From: Syntrophaceae bacterium UBA5761
GTDB lineage: Bacteria > Desulfobacterota > Syntrophia > Syntrophales > UBA4778
Length of the DNA: 13,772 nucleotides
Assembly (NCBI GenBank): GCA_002418885.1
Contig: DIEZ01000023.1
Location: 7,138-20,909 of the forward strand
Direction of reading: 5' to 3'
The translations under genes and the position numbers were made by a program. The notes under the pieces were generated by a model. It had not been told where the DNA came from. It saw only the letters and a program-made list of their open reading frames with translations, and made no database searches. This document shows positions 1 through 6,418 of this stretch, one piece after another (the stretch's first letter is position 1; each line of letters begins with the position of its first letter).

Positions 1-381
1 GGCCTGGTGAGCGCCGTCGAGAGCGGGTGGGTTCATGCAGAAATTTCGGACGCGGCCTATAAGTATCAATGCGACATCGAATCGGGGGAGATGCCGATCG
101 TCGGGATGAATTGTTTCCGAGCCGAGGACGAGGTCCTCCCGATCGAGCTCTTCTCTTCGCCGGAGACTCTGAAGGTTCAAAAGGAGAAGCTGAGGCGGAT
201 CCGGAAGGAAAGGGATTCCCGGAAAGTGCAGAAATCCTTGGAGGCCATCGCCCGTTGCTGCGAAAGGGATGAGAACCTGATGGAGCTTATCGTGGGGGAA
301 GTCAAAAACCTGATCACGGAAGGTGAAATATCTCGGACACTGAAGCGTGTTTACGGTGTATGGGAACCGCCTCTGTTCTGA
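1..381 (+). CDS. Methylmalonyl-CoA mutase-type large subunit, C-terminal end (5' truncated by window)
   Basis: The reading frame is open from base 1 and ends at the TGA at 379-381, leaving the last 126 residues. The family is B12-dependent acyl-CoA mutases, which rearrange carbon skeletons such as methylmalonyl-CoA to succinyl-CoA. The visible part has the typical end of the catalytic barrel subunit: an AVESG-W-EISDAAYKYQ segment, then a DIESGE..IVGMNCF segment, a charged helix (KVQKEKLRRIRKERD) and the ending RVYGVWEPPLF. It stops there with no cobalamin domain, so this is the separate large subunit of a two-gene enzyme. The B12 subunit follows 25 bp downstream, which supports the call. The C-terminus alone cannot tell methylmalonyl-CoA mutase from isobutyryl- or 2-hydroxyisobutyryl-CoA mutase, because the substrate-binding residues lie upstream of the window. 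Confidence 0.88.
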   Translation, partial: GLVSAVESGWVHAEISDAAYKYQCDIESGEMPIVGMNCFRAEDEVLPIELFSSPETLKVQKEKLRRIRKERDSRKVQKSLEAIARCCERDENLMELIVGEVKNLITEGEISRTLKRVYGVWEPPLF

Positions 382-393
382 CAGAATTCGACC

Positions 394-399
394 CAAGGA
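394..399 (+). promoter_or_regulatory. Ribosome binding site of the B12-binding subunit
   Basis: AAGGAG at about 395-400 lies about 6 bases before the ATG at 407. It decides for that start over the earlier in-frame GTG at 347, which lies inside the upstream mutase gene and would add 20 residues unlike the family. Confidence 0.7.
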
Positions 400-406
400 G
401 AGATAT

Positions 407-811
407 ATGGAAAAGCAAAGGATTCGCGTATTGATGGTTCGCCTCGGGATGGACGCCCACTGGCGGGGCAGCATGGTCGTGGCCAGGGCGTTGCGGGACG
501 CCGGGATGGAAGTGATCTACGGCGGCAATCAGATGCCGGCAAATATCGTGAGGACGGCCCTGCAGGAAGGTGTGGACGTGATCGGCCTGAGTTCCCTTTC
601 GGGAAACCACATGATCCTGGCGCCGGAGGTGGTGAAGTTGCTGAAAAAGGAGAAGGCCGAGGACATCAAGGTCGTATTCGGGGGTACGGTGCCGCCGGGC
701 GACGTGGAGAAACTGAAGAAGGCCGGAATAGCCGAGGTATTCGGCCCGGGGTCGTCGCTCAAGACGATCATAAGCAGGGTCGAATCCTTGAAGACCGTAA
801 GGGCTGCTTGA
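407..811 (+). CDS. Cobalamin-binding small subunit of acyl-CoA mutase
   Basis: This 134-residue protein is a single B12-binding Rossmann-like domain, the usual length for the separate C-terminal subunit of methylmalonyl-CoA mutase and its relatives. The cobalamin motif is complete: D16-A-H18-W-R-G21 supplies the lower axial histidine (H18), SSL near residues 61-63 is the S-x-L element, and FGG followed by PPGD near residues 90-97 is the GG element. The family binds adenosylcobalamin base-off/His-on and docks on the large subunit, whose 3' end lies 25 bp upstream. The ATG at 407 is chosen because a clear Shine-Dalgarno sequence precedes it and the family usually starts with a few charged residues before the first strand (RIRVLMVRLGMD). 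Substrate assignment depends on the truncated partner, so no gene symbol is given. Confidence 0.92.
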   Translation: MEKQRIRVLMVRLGMDAHWRGSMVVARALRDAGMEVIYGGNQMPANIVRTALQEGVDVIGLSSLSGNHMILAPEVVKLLKKEKAEDIKVVFGGTVPPGDVEKLKKAGIAEVFGPGSSLKTIISRVESLKTVRAA

Positions 812-875
812 ATCATCTGCAAACTGCGAGAAATGAGCTTGTCGCGCCTGCAAGGTATCGGTGGTATCTTTTCCA
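812..875. other. Convergent intergenic gap, no clear terminator
   Basis: These 64 bp separate the convergent mutase small-subunit and response-regulator genes. I see only imperfect short inverted repeats and no stem followed by a T-run, so any terminator here is not evident. Confidence 0.5.
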
Positions 876-1244
876 TCACCCCGGAAGTTGCGCCAATTTC
901 ACCATGACGCATGTCTCGAGGTAGTCGAAATCGATGGGTTTGGTGATGTAATCATCGGCGCCCAGTTCCAACGCCCTCTTAGCCAGCTCTTCGTCGATGA
1001 CGGCCGTGATCATGATAACCCCGATTTTGGGGTCTATTTTTTTGATCTCCTTGAGTGTGTCGAGGCCGCCCATGCCCGGCATCAGGATGTCGAGCAACAC
1101 CACGTCAGGTCTTACGTCTTTTACCCTGTCGACGGCTTCCAGACCGCTTCGGGCGGTATGGACCTCATATCCTTTTGAGGCGAAGTACTTTTGCAGCAAC
1201 CTCACAATCTGGGTTTCGTCATCGACGACAAGAATTCTCTCCAT
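876..1244 (-). CDS. Stand-alone receiver-domain response regulator (CheY-like)
   Basis: This 122-residue protein is one receiver domain with no output domain. Key residues are all present: D8-D9 for the acidic pocket, D52 as phospho-acceptor (VVLLDILMPGM), T80 and K102-P103 (YITKP). It would take a phosphoryl group from a histidine kinase, most likely the PAS kinase encoded 15 bp upstream on the same strand, and pass it on or act by protein contact. It has no DNA-binding part, so it is not itself a classical transcription factor. The ATG at 1244 opens directly into the first strand (MERILVVDDE) as in the family; the Shine-Dalgarno sequence is weak, so translation may be coupled to the kinase gene. 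The final target is not visible in the window. Confidence 0.93.
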   Translation of the reverse strand: MERILVVDDETQIVRLLQKYFASKGYEVHTARSGLEAVDRVKDVRPDVVLLDILMPGMGGLDTLKEIKKIDPKIGVIMITAVIDEELAKRALELGADDYITKPIDFDYLETCVMVKLAQLPG

Positions 1245-1259
1245 GGATGCACATCCATC

Positions 1260-3272
1260 TCAAGGGTCGCTTCTCAAACCTTCCTTCTGAAGGGGAAGAG
1301 AGACATAAAAGGTGGCTCCGCCCCATTCATTGTTCTCCGCCCGGATCATGCCGCCGTGCTCCTGGACGATGCCGTAAGCTATGGAAAGCCCCAGTCCCGT
1401 TCCCTTTCCCGGTTCTTTGGTTGTAAAGAAGGGGTCGAATATCTTCGGCATGTGCTCGGCAGGGATGCCTTTTCCGGTGTCGGCGACGGTGATTGTCAGA
1501 TGATCCCCTTTCCTGTGCACAGCGTTCCTGCTCGTCTTGATGTGCAGCACCTTTTTCTCCTTCCCTTCCATCGCGGAGACGGCGTTTGCGATCATGTTCA
1601 CGACCACCTGCTCCATCTTTTCTCTGTCTATGGTGATAGCGGGTAGGTCGGGGTCGTATTGCACGTCTGTTTCTATTCCTTCCATCTTCAATTGCGTTGC
1701 GTACAAAGTCATCATGTGCTTGATGAGGCCGTTCATATCGGCCATGGCCGTATTTTTCACGGGAACGCGGGAAAATTGCTTGAGGCTCTTCGTGATAGCG
1801 ACGATGCGGCCGACTTGCTCCATGCAGACCTTCAACCCTTCCTGCATTTCAGGCGCGAGGCCTTCCATCTTTTGCAGGAGCTGCAGTTCCATCGAGATGA
1901 TGGTGGCCGGATTGAGTATCTCATGGGCGACCCCGGCGGATAACCTGCCCAGGGAAGAGAGTTTTTCCGCCTGGATCAACTGTTCCTTCGCTTTTTGCAA
2001 TTCCATTTCCCGCTGCTTCTTCTCGGTCACGTCCTGCGCGAGTCCTATGACCCGGGTGGTCTTCCCGTCCCTGTCGATGATGGGTTCTACCAGCTGATGG
2101 ACGTCACGCACCGTGCCGTCAGGCCGGGTGATGCGATGTTCTATGTCGCTCTTTCGCCCTTCCTTCGCCGCTTTTTCGACGGCGCCTTTAACTATCTCCC
2201 TGTCTTCGGGAGAAAGCAACTCGTATAACGCAGCGAACGTCATAGGGACGGCACAAGACTGCGTTCCCATGATCCGGCAAAGTTCGTCAGACCAGTAAAC
2301 GTCCTCGCTGCCGACATCCCATTCCCAGTTTCCGATATTGGCGATCCGCTGGGCCTCCGCCAGGCTTAAGATGCTCCTCCTTAGCGCTTCCTCCGCCTGC
2401 TTTTGCGCCGTGAGGTCGATGACGGCTCCCCGGAATCCTACAGGATTGCCATTGTTAAAGATAGGGCTGGTGTAGGCAAGAATGGGAAATGTGCTGCCGT
2501 CTTTCCTTATCCCCGTGTATTCGTATCCCGTTCCATGTCCCTTTACCTTTCCTTTACGCAGGGCCGCTTTCATGTCGGAGACGATACGCTCAATATCTTC
2601 CGGTATTATCACCTGGGCGATGTTGAGCCCCTTCTCGACATCTTTTTCTGTGTACCCGAAGGTTTCGGCAAGGGCGAGGTTGCCCATCTTGCTGACGTTG
2701 CCCGTGAGGTCGATCTCGAACAAGGGTATGGGCACGAAGTTGTCGAGATGTCTGTACCTTCTTTCACTTTCCCGAAGGGCTTCCTCAGCCTGCCTACGCT
2801 CTGTGATGTCGATGACCGTTCCTTGATAGAAGACCTTGTCCTTTTCGTCCCTGAGTGCCTGGATGTGAATGGACACCCAGATAATCTTGCCGTCCCTTCG
2901 GTAGAAACGGGTCTCGAAACCCTTCACCATGCCCTGTTCCGCGAGGAGCTTCTCGAGGCGGTCCCGGTCTTCGGGTTCCACATAGATCTGGTTCTTGATG
3001 TCAGTGACGGAACGGACCATCTCTTCCGGGCTTTCGTAACCGAGTATGTCGACCTGGGCACGATTGACCTTGAGATAACGCCCTTCCGGGGTGCTGATGT
3101 AGATGCCCACAGGGGCGTTGTCGAATATGAGATGTAACCTTTTTGCGTCCTGTTCCAACTCGGTTTTATCTTTTTTGAGCTTTTTGTTCGCCCTCTCTAA
3201 GCCCAGGATACGCCGCTGAAGTATACTCAGTTCTTCGAGGAGTTGCTGCCTGGTCTTGTATCCGTCTTTCAT
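1260..3272 (-). CDS. Soluble hybrid-free histidine kinase with three PAS domains
   Basis: The 670-residue protein starts with a coiled coil (about 8-45) and carries three PAS/PAC sensor modules at about 42-165, 170-290 and 300-415, each ending in a PAC-type tail such as [20 protein letters not shown] or [10 protein letters not shown]. The dimerisation/phospho-acceptor domain follows, with H450 in GVAHEILNP, then an HATPase domain: N box around N563 ([10 protein letters not shown]), G1 DTGKGIP near 598, F box FDPFFTTK near 612, and G2 GTGLGLS near 624. No membrane segment or signal peptide is seen, so it should sense a cytoplasmic signal (redox, ligand or energy state). I prefer ATG 3272 over the adjacent TTG 3275; a G-rich stretch just upstream can serve as Shine-Dalgarno. 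It forms an operon with the receiver gene 15 bp downstream. The signal is unknown; no cofactor-specific residues were recognised. Confidence 0.93.
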   Translation of the reverse strand: MKDGYKTRQQLLEELSILQRRILGLERANKKLKKDKTELEQDAKRLHLIFDNAPVGIYISTPEGRYLKVNRAQVDILGYESPEEMVRSVTDIKNQIYVEPEDRDRLEKLLAEQGMVKGFETRFYRRDGKIIWVSIHIQALRDEKDKVFYQGTVIDITERRQAEEALRESERRYRHLDNFVPIPLFEIDLTGNVSKMGNLALAETFGYTEKDVEKGLNIAQVIIPEDIERIVSDMKAALRKGKVKGHGTGYEYTGIRKDGSTFPILAYTSPIFNNGNPVGFRGAVIDLTAQKQAEEALRRSILSLAEAQRIANIGNWEWDVGSEDVYWSDELCRIMGTQSCAVPMTFAALYELLSPEDREIVKGAVEKAAKEGRKSDIEHRITRPDGTVRDVHQLVEPIIDRDGKTTRVIGLAQDVTEKKQREMELQKAKEQLIQAEKLSSLGRLSAGVAHEILNPATIISMELQLLQKMEGLAPEMQEGLKVCMEQVGRIVAITKSLKQFSRVPVKNTAMADMNGLIKHMMTLYATQLKMEGIETDVQYDPDLPAITIDREKMEQVVVNMIANAVSAMEGKEKKVLHIKTSRNAVHRKGDHLTITVADTGKGIPAEHMPKIFDPFFTTKEPGKGTGLGLSIAYGIVQEHGGMIRAENNEWGGATFYVSLPLQKEGLRSDP

Positions 3273-3322
3273 CAAGGACCCCCGGGCTCAATGGGAAAGC
3301 CACACGAACGTAAAAGGCTTCA

Positions 3323-3465
3323 TCATATGACGGCCTCGTAAAAAGTCCAAAAACGTCATGCCGGACTCGATCCGGCATCCAGAACATATTGAATATACTG
3401 GATTCCGGCGTTCGCCGGAATGACGAAAGAGGTAATTCTCGACTTTTTGCGAGTCCATCATCATA
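3323..3465. mobile_element. MITE-like element, 133 bp, with TIRs and 5-bp target duplication
   Basis: Terminal inverted repeats of 20 bp lie at 3328-3347 (TGACGGCCTCGTAAAAAGTC) and 3441-3460 (the reverse complement reads TGATGGACTCGCAAAAAGTC), matching at 17 of 20 positions. Both ends are flanked by TCATA (3323-3327 and 3461-3465), which looks like a target-site duplication. A longer direct repeat CATCATATG (3321-3329 and 3459-3467) overlaps the ends, so the exact border could shift by a few bases. The interior is a large palindrome with two smaller hairpins and no coding capacity. It therefore resembles a non-autonomous element moved by a transposase encoded elsewhere. Which transposase family is involved cannot be told from this window. 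Confidence 0.7.
3354..3425. repeat. Nested palindrome inside the MITE
   Basis: Two arms, 3354-3382 and 3398-3425, are imperfect reverse complements of each other (both begin or end with CGTCAT-CCGG and CCAG/CTGG). Each arm is itself a hairpin. ATGCCGGA (3358-3365) pairs with TCCGGCAT (3371-3378) over a 5-base loop. ATTCCGGCG (3402-3410) pairs with CGCCGGAAT (3413-3421) over a 2-base loop. The centre is a short AT-rich spacer (3383-3397). Similar short palindromes with GTCATTCCGGC-type arms are dispersed in many bacterial genomes. As RNA or single-stranded DNA it could fold either into two hairpins or into one long stem. Confidence 0.75.
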
Positions 3466-3495
3466 TGGGATGCTAGGGAAAAGTTGTATGAAACT

Positions 3496-3524
3496 TTTAT
3501 GCCAAAATGTGCCGCATTTTTCAA
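3496..3524 (-). promoter_or_regulatory. Candidate sigma70-type promoter of the kinase-receiver operon
   Basis: On the minus strand, TTGAAA (3524-3519, 5 of 6 to TTGACA) is followed after exactly 17 bp by CATAAA (3501-3496, 4 of 6 to TATAAT) in an AT-rich stretch. Transcription would start near 3489, leaving a leader of roughly 215 nt that contains the whole MITE. A weak sigma54-like match (TGGCAT-N5-TTTCA) overlaps the -10 region but lacks the key G of the -12 element. Confidence 0.4.
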
Positions 3525-3604
3525 TAAAAATCGCCTGTTCATGTTATATCACCCTTTGTAGCTTGGCCTATCAACCGTAACACTGTCCAGGCGTGACCGG
3601 GCAT

Positions 3605-4240
3605 TTAACTCCTACGTCGTCCTCTCCGCGCTTCGGGTTTCTCTCTCGTGGGCATGACGATACCGTCGCTCCCGCCGATGGTTTCACCCTTGCCGAGAAG
3701 TAACCAGCGTCCGACGAGGGCAGCGGTAACCGCGTCGAGTTCATCGCCCGTCAGGGCTTCCGCCATGCCTTTGACCCCCAGGTTTTTCAATCCCTCCAAG
3801 AGGCCTTTTCTGTCCCGGTGCTGACGGGGTATACCCCACACGTCCTGGGCGGCGCCGGGGTAGCACTCCGCTACGGGGCAACCCGTCCTTTCGACCTTCG
3901 CCTTCAGCGCCATGCCTCGCTCCGTCAGCATCCGCATCGGGCCGATGGTGACCGGAAAGAAGCGGATGCCGCGGCGACGGAGCTCGCGGTCGCACTCGCG
4001 AAAATGCCCGCCCGATCGGTCGTGGATCGTTGTCCGTCCTTCCGGGAGGCTCAGCGGGGCGTCGACGGTGACGAGGTCGGGTCCGGCATTTTTTATGACC
4101 TCGATGATTTCCTCGTCGCCGAAGGCGATAGATGTTTGCGCCTTAAGACCTCGGAGGATGCAGACGCCCGTCGGGCGGCCAGGCGACCCGGCGAGGTCGA
4201 CACCGACGACTATTAAAGGTCTTTTCTTTGTCATGCCCAT
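3605..4240 (-). CDS. DUF429 family protein, predicted RNase-H-fold nuclease
   Basis: This 211-residue protein matches the DUF429 family, which is predicted to have an RNase H-like fold and nuclease activity but has no well-defined cellular role. Conserved acidic positions sit in the expected places: D15 in GVDLAGSP, D60 in TVDAPLSLP, E125 in ECYPGAA and D166/D169 in GDELDAVTAAL. Together they could form a metal site. A conserved FFP..IGPMR..TERG stretch spans about 94-109. The C-terminus ends in a basic tail (EARRGRRRS). The start is uncertain: GTG 4243, ATG 4240 and ATG 4234 are all in frame and none has a good Shine-Dalgarno sequence; ATG 4240 is taken. It is transcribed divergently from rubrerythrin and may run on into the kinase operon, since no terminator is evident after its TAA. 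Confidence 0.82.
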   Translation of the reverse strand: MGMTKKRPLIVVGVDLAGSPGRPTGVCILRGLKAQTSIAFGDEEIIEVIKNAGPDLVTVDAPLSLPEGRTTIHDRSGGHFRECDRELRRRGIRFFPVTIGPMRMLTERGMALKAKVERTGCPVAECYPGAAQDVWGIPRQHRDRKGLLEGLKNLGVKGMAEALTGDELDAVTAALVGRWLLLGKGETIGGSDGIVMPTREKPEARRGRRRS

Positions 4241-4302
4241 CACTTGTCGTAAGATGACGCCGCCGAGATTCTGAAAGCCGGCATAGTCTCTGTGCGCTTT
4301 GG

Positions 4303-4331
4303 ATCATCGGGTATTTTTACGGCCCTGTCAA
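4303..4331 (-). promoter_or_regulatory. Candidate promoter of the DUF429 gene
   Basis: On the minus strand a perfect TTGACA (4331-4326) is followed after 17 bp by GATGAT (4308-4303, 4 of 6 to TATAAT). Transcription would start near 4296, about 56 nt before the ATG at 4240. Confidence 0.45.
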
Positions 4332-4351
4332 TACAGCACTGCTTCGGTCGC

Positions 4352-4375
4352 CCGCCTTTTTCTTGCGAAAGGCGG
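4352..4375. repeat. Hairpin overlapping the candidate rubrerythrin -35 element
   Basis: CCGCCTTT (4352-4359) and AAAGGCGG (4368-4375) form a perfect 8-bp inverted repeat around an 8-base loop that contains most of the plus-strand -35 box. The position would suit a repressor operator, but no regulator family was recognised and chance cannot be excluded. Confidence 0.35.
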
Positions 4376-4391
4376 CGACTTCCAGTATAAG
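4363..4391 (+). promoter_or_regulatory. Candidate promoter of the rubrerythrin-led operon
   Basis: TTGCGA (4363-4368, 4 of 6 to TTGACA) is followed after 17 bp by TATAAG (4386-4391, 5 of 6 to TATAAT). Transcription would start near 4398 with a leader of about 108 nt. A later TTGACG at 4460 has no usable -10 at the right distance without cutting into the ribosome binding site. Confidence 0.45.
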
Positions 4392-4403
4392 AAACCTTCC
4401 TGG

Positions 4404-4429
4404 CTTCATATGTCCCTTTCGACATGAAG
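4404..4429. repeat. Inverted repeat in the rubrerythrin leader
   Basis: CTTCATATGTC (4404-4414) and GACATGAAG (4421-4429) pair over a short loop with a 2-base bulge. It lies just downstream of the inferred start of transcription, where it could be an operator or a 5' stabilising stem-loop. Confidence 0.35.
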
Positions 4430-4505
4430 CGGAAATTGGCTACCCATCGAATCTTTTCTTTGACGAATTTCCTTAGCTAACAACATAACCAGAGGAGGTC
4501 AAGAA

Positions 4506-5084
4506 ATGGCTAAATCGCTGAAAGGCACGAAGACGGAAAAGAACCTGCTCGCGGCTTTTGCGGGTGAATCACAGGCGAGGAACCGTTATACTTATTTCGC
4601 GAGTGCCGCCCGCAAAGAAGGCTACGAACAGATCGCCGCCTTCTTCCTGGAGACGGCGGAAAACGAAAAGGAGCACGCCGAGGTCTTTTTCAAGTACCTC
4701 GAAGGCGGTGACGTCGAGATCAGCGCCTCCTATCCGGCCGGGGTCATCGCGGACACTAAGAGCAACCTCGAGGCCGCCGCCGCCGGGGAGAACCTCGAAT
4801 GGACTACCCTCTATGCGGACTTCGCCGCCATAGCCAGGGAGGAGGGCTTCACCGAGGTTGCGATTTCTTTCGAACAGGTCGCGAAGGTCGAGAAATTCCA
4901 CGAACAGCGGTACCGGAAGCTCGCCGAGAACCTGGCGAACAACGAGGTGTTCACGAAAAAGTCCCCCGTCAAGTGGCACTGCAGGAATTGCGGTTACGTC
5001 GCTGAAGGAACGAGCGCCCCCAAAATATGTCCCGCCTGCAGGCATCCTCAGTCCTATTATGAGGTGCTGGCCGAGAATTATTGA
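4506..5084 (+). CDS. rbr: Rubrerythrin
   Basis: This 192-residue protein has the classical rubrerythrin layout: an N-terminal ferritin-like diiron four-helix domain and a C-terminal rubredoxin-like [Fe(SCys)4] domain. Diiron ligands appear in the expected pattern: E21 (GESQARNRY), E54 and H57 (ENEKEH), E95 and E98, and E129/H132 ([10 protein letters not shown]). The rubredoxin site is C159-x2-C162 and C175-x2-C178. The family reduces hydrogen peroxide to water in the cytoplasm of anaerobes, fed by NADH or reduced rubredoxin. A strong AGGAGG (4493-4498) lies 7 bases before the ATG. Its TGA overlaps the start codon of the SpoIID-domain gene (TGATG), so the two are probably translationally coupled. 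It is the first gene of a nine-gene co-directional run. Confidence is high because both metal sites are complete. Confidence 0.97.
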   Translation: MAKSLKGTKTEKNLLAAFAGESQARNRYTYFASAARKEGYEQIAAFFLETAENEKEHAEVFFKYLEGGDVEISASYPAGVIADTKSNLEAAAAGENLEWTTLYADFAAIAREEGFTEVAISFEQVAKVEKFHEQRYRKLAENLANNEVFTKKSPVKWHCRNCGYVAEGTSAPKICPACRHPQSYYEVLAENY

Positions 5085-6409
5085 TGTTAGCGGCTGAGCC
5101 GACGATCAGGGTCGGCATTCTGGATCGTTGCCGTGTGGTGCGGGGCAGGATCGACGGGTCCTGCCTCGTCGCCGGGCGGCGCCTTTCAGGTTTTTTTCGG
5201 TCACAGACCCTGGACGGCCTCGTCACCCTGTTTGATTCTTCCGGGCGGGGAATAGCGAAGGGCAGGGAAATCCGCTGCACGCCGGAGGCGGGCGCGACGT
5301 TTACCCTGTTAGACGTCGCGGTGGGGATCCGGTTTCACTGGGAACGCAAGGAAGAGCAGGCATTCGGGGGAAACCTTGTCCTCCTCGCCGCCGAGGAGGG
5401 CGCCGTCACGGCAATCAACGAGGTCGGCCTTGAGGCCTATCTTTCCAGCGTTGTTCCGTCGGAGATGAACCCCGAAGGGCCGCCGGAGTTTTTGAAGGCG
5501 CAGGCTATTACGTCCCGGAGCTGGCTCGCCGCCATGTTGGAGCGGGCGGCAAAGAAAGAGGGGTTGCCGGCGCGGGAAGAAGTCGACCGAGAAGGCGAGA
5601 CCGTTCGCTGGTATGACCGGGAGGCTCATGATATTTTTGACGTCTGCGCCGACGACCACTGCCAGCGTTACCGGGGAGTCGCAAAGGCCATCCCGGAGCG
5701 GGCGACCGCGGCGGTGGAAGAGACACGCGGCCTGTTCCTCGTCCACGAGGGCAAGGTCTGCGACGCCCGTTTCCACAAGGCCTGCGGCGGGGTGACGGAA
5801 GGTTACGAAAACGTATGGGAGGGTAGGGCGGTTCCCTATCTGTCTTCCGTCTCCGACGCCCGCCATCCTTTCCGTCCGGTCGGCTCCGAGGACGATGCCC
5901 GGCGTTGGATTCTTTCCAACCCCGCCGCTTACTGTAACGTGACCGATGAAGAGGTCCTGCGGCGGGTACTCCCTTCCTCCGACCTGGAGACCGGTCGATT
6001 TTTCCGCTGGGAAGTAGCCTATGCCCGGGAAGAGCTCGAGGCGATCTTGTTGAAAAAATCGGGGGTAGATTTCGGGACCCTCCGGGCGCTGACCCCGCTG
6101 GAACGGGGCCCTTCGGGCCGTATCGTGCGCCTCCGCATTGAAGGGTCGAAGAGGTCTTGGGTCGTCGGCAAGGAGCTCGAGATACGCAGGTGGCTTTCGG
6201 AGAGCCACCTTCTCAGCAGCGCCTTCGTTGTCGGCCTGGAGCGGGACGGCGCGGGTACGCCGTCGAAGTTCATCCTGCGCGGCGCCGGCTGGGGCCACGG
6301 GGTCGGCCTCTGCCAGGTCGGGGCCGCCGTCATGGCCTTGAAGGGGTACAAGGCGGGAGAGATTCTGATGCATTACTTCCGCGGCGCCGAGTTGAAAAAA
6401 CTGTACTGA
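5084..6409 (+). CDS. SpoIID/LytB-domain protein, probable lytic transglycosylase, no signal peptide
   Basis: This 441-residue protein has the SpoIID/LytB domain, a family that includes enzymes cleaving the glycan strand of peptidoglycan once peptides have been removed. The region INEVGLEAYLSSVVPSEM (111-128) contains the expected catalytic glutamate, E127. H182, C188, H192 and C193 resemble the zinc site described for Clostridioides difficile SpoIID. The family's C-terminal signature is seen at about 400-416 (GAGWGHGVGLCQVGA), followed by an MHYFRGAE-like end. The ATG at 5084 overlaps the rubrerythrin stop by one base, and a stop at 5060 in this frame excludes a longer start. The protein begins almost at once with the domain (EPTIRVGI) and shows no hydrophobic signal segment, unlike exported members. 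The AmpG-like permease gene begins 9 bp downstream, which points to cell-wall turnover. Whether it acts inside or outside the cytoplasm is open. Confidence 0.85.
   Translation: MLAAEPTIRVGILDRCRVVRGRIDGSCLVAGRRLSGFFRSQTLDGLVTLFDSSGRGIAKGREIRCTPEAGATFTLLDVAVGIRFHWERKEEQAFGGNLVLLAAEEGAVTAINEVGLEAYLSSVVPSEMNPEGPPEFLKAQAITSRSWLAAMLERAAKKEGLPAREEVDREGETVRWYDREAHDIFDVCADDHCQRYRGVAKAIPERATAAVEETRGLFLVHEGKVCDARFHKACGGVTEGYENVWEGRAVPYLSSVSDARHPFRPVGSEDDARRWILSNPAAYCNVTDEEVLRRVLPSSDLETGRFFRWEVAYAREELEAILLKKSGVDFGTLRALTPLERGPSGRIVRLRIEGSKRSWVVGKELEIRRWLSESHLLSSAFVVGLERDGAGTPSKFILRGAGWGHGVGLCQVGAAVMALKGYKAGEILMHYFRGAELKKLY
6188..6210. repeat. Perfect inverted repeat inside the SpoIID-domain gene
   Basis: AGGTGGCT (6188-6195) and AGCCACCT (6203-6210) flank a 7-base loop. 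A repeat this size is expected about once or twice by chance in a window of this length, so no function is claimed. Confidence 0.3.
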
Positions 6410-6418
6410 CCTCCTCGA

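Larger units (their letters stand above)
3273..3604. other. Intergenic region with MITE-like element and candidate kinase promoter
   Basis: This 332-bp gap lies between the DUF429 gene and the kinase gene, both on the minus strand. It holds the mobile element described at 3323-3465 and a candidate minus-strand promoter at 3496-3524. The remainder (about 3466-3604) is clearly more AT-rich than the flanking genes and shows no convincing ORF. Confidence 0.7.
4241..4505. other. Divergent intergenic region between DUF429 gene and rubrerythrin operon
   Basis: This gap holds candidate promoters on both strands (4303-4331 minus, 4363-4391 plus), a hairpin over the plus-strand -35 element and an inverted repeat at 4404-4429. 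No RNA gene or conserved riboswitch was recognised. Confidence 0.6.

Noticed and set aside
347..406. Upstream GTG start for the B12-binding subunit
   Set aside because: It lies inside the large-subunit gene and the added residues do not match the family; ATG 407 has a good ribosome binding site.
3485..3501. Sigma54-like promoter on the minus strand (TGGCAT-N5-TTTCA)
   Set aside because: The -12 element lacks its G, and a sigma70-type match with exact 17-bp spacing overlaps it.
3288..3542. Small minus-strand ORFs across the MITE
   Set aside because: Their translations (RHSGERRNPV-type peptides) are the usual artefact of reading through this class of palindromic repeat.
4240..4425. 61-codon minus-strand ORF whose stop overlaps the DUF429 start
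   Set aside because: No Shine-Dalgarno sequence, no family resemblance, and it runs across the best promoter candidate for the DUF429 gene. The overlap with the next start is noted but not enough.
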